DNA of 8,505 nucleotides. It comes from Elusimicrobiota bacterium. Lineage in GTDB: Bacteria; Elusimicrobiota; Endomicrobiia; Endomicrobiales; Endomicrobiaceae. Shown here piece after piece: positions 5,844-8,505 of the stretch. The position numbers were made by a program, and so were the translations under genes. The stretch lies in assembly GCA_031256695.1 (NCBI GenBank), contig JAIRQB010000105.1, positions 1 to 8,505 on the forward strand, written 5' to 3'. The notes below the pieces were generated by a model that was not told the origin of the DNA, ran no database searches, and saw nothing but the letters and a program-made list of their open reading frames with translations. Position 1 is the first letter of the stretch. Every line of letters starts with the position of its first letter.

Positions 5844-6161
5844 ATGGCGTATAGACGGAAAAAAGTTTATGTCAGCGAATATAAAATGCAAAAAATGCAG
5901 AAAAGACTCGCTCTTATAGCAGTCGCGGCGGCGCTTTTGTTTTTATTTTTCAACAAAGACGGCAGACAGATAATAAATGCCTATTTTGCTGAAAAATCTT
6001 TGGCAATCAAAATAAAAGAAGCGCAAAAAGAAAATGAGGCGCTATTGGATAAATTGCGCCTGCTTGAAAATAATCCGTCTTATTTTGAGAAAATTGTCCG
6101 CAAGGAATTGAGAGTAATAGGAGAAGGCGAGATTGAATACAGATTTTCTATAAAGAATTGA
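5844..6161 (+). CDS. FtsB/DivIC-like septum formation initiator protein
   Basis: This 105-residue protein has the FtsB/DivIC design: short cytoplasmic basic N-terminus (MAYRRKKVYV), one membrane segment (about 21-37), a periplasmic coiled coil (about 48-76, heptad-like KEAQKENEALLDKLRLLE) and the terminal family motif NPSYFEKIVRKELRVIGEGEIEYRF (77-101), equivalent to the common D..YIE..AR..LG....GEI pattern. Such proteins join FtsL and FtsQ in the divisome and help activate septal peptidoglycan synthesis. Length is typical (90-110). A GAGG ribosome site (5833-5836) overlaps the upstream stop codon. It ends 11 bp before the next start. FtsB versus DivIC naming cannot be settled here. Confidence 0.85.
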   Translation: MAYRRKKVYVSEYKMQKMQKRLALIAVAAALLFLFFNKDGRQIINAYFAEKSLAIKIKEAQKENEALLDKLRLLENNPSYFEKIVRKELRVIGEGEIEYRFSIKN

Positions 6162-6172
6162 GGACGGCTGTA

Positions 6173-7144
6173 ATGGACGGCAAGATAAAAAGGATTTTAA
6201 TAATTAAGCCGAGTTCTTTTGGCGATATAATACACGCTTTGCCTTCAGTCGCCGCTTTAAAAAGAGCATATCCTAATTCCCGAATCTATTGGATTGTTTT
6301 CAAAGTTTGGGCAGATATTGCCCGCCTTTGCCCCGACATTGACGAGATTATTGTTTGGGATAGAAATAAAATAGTTAGAAGTTTTTTTGAAATAGTAAAA
6401 AAATATAAAAAAACGGAATTTGATTACATAATAGATTTGCAAGGACTCCTGCGCAGCGCCATTCTTGCCAAAACTCTAAACGGCAAAGTTAAAATAGGCG
6501 TTTCCGGTATGAAAGAATTCAGTTCTCTCCTTATAAAAGAAGTCTATCCTGAAAATGCAAAAATAAACGCCGTTATGCGCAATCTAAAAACGATAGAGTT
6601 TATTACAAAGACTTCTGCAGAACCGAAAATCAATTTGAATTTGCAAAAAGCGGATTTAGACGGCGCAGAAGAAATTTTGAAGAGTTTTGCCGTCAAAAAA
6701 GATTTTATCGCTTTGCTTCCTTTTGCAAGGGGAATTGGAAAAGATTGGGGAGAATCAAATTATTTGCAACTCTTGCCGTTGCTTAAAGAAAAATATCCTA
6801 AAACCGATATAGTAATTTTAGGAATGCAAAAAGATTTTGGAAAAATAAAATCAACTCTTGCCATTGACCTCTGCGGAAAGACTGCTTTAAAACAATTGCC
6901 CGCAATTCTTGCCAAAAGCAAATATAGCGTAGGCGCGGATACGGGCGCTATGCATTTAGCGGCAGTTTTAAATATTCCTAGTGTTTTTATTTGGGGAAAT
7001 TCAGACATTGTTGAGACTTCGCCCTATTTAGGCAGAGTTGCAATCCTTGAAAACAAATTAAATAAAAAGGACATTGCGGCAATTAGCCCGCAGGCTGTTA
7101 TTGAGGCATTAGAAAAATTGCAATCTTTAAATGCCTGTATTTGA
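6173..7144 (+). CDS. Glycosyltransferase family 9, heptosyltransferase I (WaaC)-like
   Basis: This 323-residue GT-B protein is closer to classical WaaC/RfaC than the other GT9 in the window. It has IIKPSSFGDIIHALPSVAAL (10-29) with the catalytic-type D18, LPFARGIGKDWGES (182-195) with the Lys/Trp pair K190-D-W192, and GADTGAMHLAAVLNIPSVFIWG (254-275) that holds the ADP-sugar. WaaC adds the first L-glycero-D-manno-heptose to Kdo in LPS inner core. The start is placed at the ATG (6173) because GAGG (6160-6163) lies 9 bp upstream and the family motif begins just after. An in-frame TTG at 6158 would overlap the previous gene and lacks a ribosome site. It is the last gene of the lipoprotein-FtsB-like operon. 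Confidence 0.87.
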   Translation: MDGKIKRILIIKPSSFGDIIHALPSVAALKRAYPNSRIYWIVFKVWADIARLCPDIDEIIVWDRNKIVRSFFEIVKKYKKTEFDYIIDLQGLLRSAILAKTLNGKVKIGVSGMKEFSSLLIKEVYPENAKINAVMRNLKTIEFITKTSAEPKINLNLQKADLDGAEEILKSFAVKKDFIALLPFARGIGKDWGESNYLQLLPLLKEKYPKTDIVILGMQKDFGKIKSTLAIDLCGKTALKQLPAILAKSKYSVGADTGAMHLAAVLNIPSVFIWGNSDIVETSPYLGRVAILENKLNKKDIAAISPQAVIEALEKLQSLNACI

Positions 7145-7190
7145 AAAACAGACATAAAAAATAAAAAAGGCAGATAAAAGGAGAATTGGA

Positions 7191-8402
7191 ATGTCAACAG
7201 AAAAAATAAGGAAAACAGTTGTAGCGTATTCGGGTGGGTTAGACACTTCTGTAATTTTGTCTTGGGTTAAAGAGCATTATAATTGCGAAGTCATAGCCTG
7301 CTGCGTTGATGTGGGGCAAGGCGCAGAACTTGAAGGCTTAAATGAAAAAGCGCAAAAAACCGGCGCTTCAAAGAGTTATATCATTGACGCCAAAGAGGAA
7401 TTTGCCGAATACTATATATTCAACGCTATAAAAGCGGGCGCTCTGTATGAAAACAGATATTTTTTAGGCACATCGCTAGCCCGCCCGATTATTGCTAAAA
7501 AAATAGCCGAGATAGTTCAAAAAGAAAATGCCGACGCCGTCTGCCACGGCGCTACGGGAAAAGGAAATGACCAAGTCCGTTTTGAACTTGCTTTCAAGGC
7601 TTTAATACCAAATGTCAAAATAATAGCGCCTTGGCGGCAATGGGATATAAAGTCGCGCGAAGATGCCATAGACTATGCTCAAAAAAGAGGCATTCCCATA
7701 CCTGTTACTAAAACAAAACCTTATTCTTCCGACGCTAATCTTTGGCATATTTCATATGAGGGCGGGATTTTAGAAAACCTTGAAACTCCATATGATGAAT
7801 CTATGTTTAAAATGACTGTCTCCCCGCAAAATGCTCCGGAAAAACCCGCTTTTATAGAAATCGCTTTTGAAAAAGGAAATCCCGTATCTTTAAACGGAAC
7901 GGAATTAACTCCTGCAGTTTTAATAGACCGCTTAAATAAAATAGCGGGCGAAAACGGAATAGGGCGGACCGATATGATAGAGAATAGGCTTGTGGGAATG
8001 AAGTCAAGGGGAGTTTATGAAGCGCCTGCGGCGGCTGTTTTATATGCGGCTCATCAAGAATTGGAAAGCATTACTGTTGACAGAGATACGCTCCATTATA
8101 AACAAGAACTCTCTTGCAAATATGCCGAACTCGTCTATAACGGTTTATGGTTTTCGCCTCTGCGCAAAGCATTGGACGCTTTTATGGAAGAGACTCAGCA
8201 ATATGCGACGGGCGAGATTAAATTGCAACTTTATAAGGGCAATATAATCCCCGTGTCAAGAAAAGCGCCTTATTCTCTCTACAGCGAGGAAATTGCAACT
8301 TTTGGAAAAGACGAAGTTTATAATCAAAAAGATGCGGAAGGTTTTATAAATTTATTCGGTCTGCCTATAAAAATCGCCGCATTAAATAAAAAAGGGAAAT
8401 AG
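7191..8402 (+). CDS. argG: Argininosuccinate synthase
   Basis: This 403-residue enzyme joins citrulline and aspartate with ATP to make argininosuccinate, the penultimate step of arginine synthesis. The ATP pyrophosphatase loop AYSGGLDTSV (12-21), DVGQGAELEG (40-49), YFLGTSLARPIIAKK (90-104), HGATGKGNDQVRFE (119-132) and SSDANLWHISYEGG (about 178-191) are all intact, as is GRTDMIENRLVGMKSRGVYEAP further on. Length is normal (about 400). A strong AAAAGGAG site (7176-7182) sets the start. It lies 46 bp after the glycosyltransferase on the same strand. No separate promoter or arginine-repressor (ARG box) site was recognised, so readthrough from upstream is possible. No other arg gene is in the window. 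Confidence 0.97.
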   Translation: MSTEKIRKTVVAYSGGLDTSVILSWVKEHYNCEVIACCVDVGQGAELEGLNEKAQKTGASKSYIIDAKEEFAEYYIFNAIKAGALYENRYFLGTSLARPIIAKKIAEIVQKENADAVCHGATGKGNDQVRFELAFKALIPNVKIIAPWRQWDIKSREDAIDYAQKRGIPIPVTKTKPYSSDANLWHISYEGGILENLETPYDESMFKMTVSPQNAPEKPAFIEIAFEKGNPVSLNGTELTPAVLIDRLNKIAGENGIGRTDMIENRLVGMKSRGVYEAPAAAVLYAAHQELESITVDRDTLHYKQELSCKYAELVYNGLWFSPLRKALDAFMEETQQYATGEIKLQLYKGNIIPVSRKAPYSLYSEEIATFGKDEVYNQKDAEGFINLFGLPIKIAALNKKGK

Positions 8403-8419
8403 GATTTTGAGAAAACTTT

Positions 8420-8505
8420 ATGGATTACTTTATATCTGATGCTACAAGACGAAATTGGAATAGGTTAAATGCGGCGGCATACCAGGGACGGCTTATCTCG
8501 CGGGC
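8420..8505 (+). CDS. Start of an unidentified gene (cut by window edge)
   Basis: An open frame begins at ATG 8420, 17 bp after argG, and runs through 28 codons to the window end, reading MDYFISDATRRNWNRLN and then QGRLISRA. The pattern T-R-x-N-W-x-x-L-N followed by R-L-x-x-R-A recalls the N-termini of some class I SAM-dependent DNA methyltransferases (restriction-modification type), but too little is present to be sure. The ribosome site is weak (AGGA at 8401-8404 is too far; GAGAA near 8409 is closer). It could also be a chance frame. Confidence 0.4.
   Translation, partial: MDYFISDATRRNWNRLNAAAYQGRLISR

Noticed and set aside
6158..6172. TTG start 15 bases upstream for the WaaC-like gene
   Set aside because: It overlaps the end of the FtsB-like gene and has no ribosome site, while ATG 6173 has GAGG at good spacing.
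1..8505. tRNA, rRNA or CRISPR array
   Set aside because: No cloverleaf-like TTCRA segments, rRNA signatures or regularly spaced direct repeats were seen; the two repeats are 4.4 kb apart.

Overview
The window comes from an AT-rich bacterial chromosome. Several features point to a Gram-negative (diderm) cell: a long YidC with a periplasmic domain, two GT9 heptosyltransferase-family proteins of the kind that build LPS core, a GT8 glycosyltransferase and a lipoprotein. The gene style recalls Elusimicrobiota/Endomicrobia or a similar deep-branching diderm, but that is only an impression and the phylum cannot be fixed from this sequence.

Layout. (1) Positions 1-131, minus strand: the start of a HigB-type toxin gene cut by the window edge, with a sigma70-like promoter whose -10 lies inside a perfect palindrome. 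(2) Positions 203-2787, plus strand: a strong promoter followed by rpmH, rnpA, yidD and yidC, the conserved cluster often found beside the chromosome origin. (3) Positions 2788-3185: a non-coding, AT-rich gap with three same-strand DnaA-box-like 9-mers, a candidate replication origin. (4) Positions 3186-5232: a GT8 glycosyltransferase overlapping a GT9 glycosyltransferase, probably for cell-surface glycan or LPS synthesis. (5) Positions 5391-7144: a short operon of a lipoprotein, an FtsB/DivIC-like division protein and a second GT9 (heptosyltransferase I-like) protein. (6) Positions 7191-8402: argG, argininosuccinate synthase. (7) From 8420: the first codons of a gene that runs off the right edge.

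The genes cover ribosome/tRNA maturation and membrane protein insertion (rpmH, rnpA, yidD, yidC), envelope glycan synthesis and division (GT8, two GT9, lipoprotein, FtsB-like) and arginine biosynthesis (argG).

The most unusual structure is a dispersed element of about 145 bp, present twice in the same orientation (797-939 and 5219-5364). Its ends are inverted repeats built from a 7-bp unit (agttatg), and its core is about 87% identical between copies. Each copy lies at the 3' end of a gene. A third trace of one end lies at the yidC stop codon. It looks like a MITE-like or REP-like family. A short antisense reading frame is partly shared by both copies.
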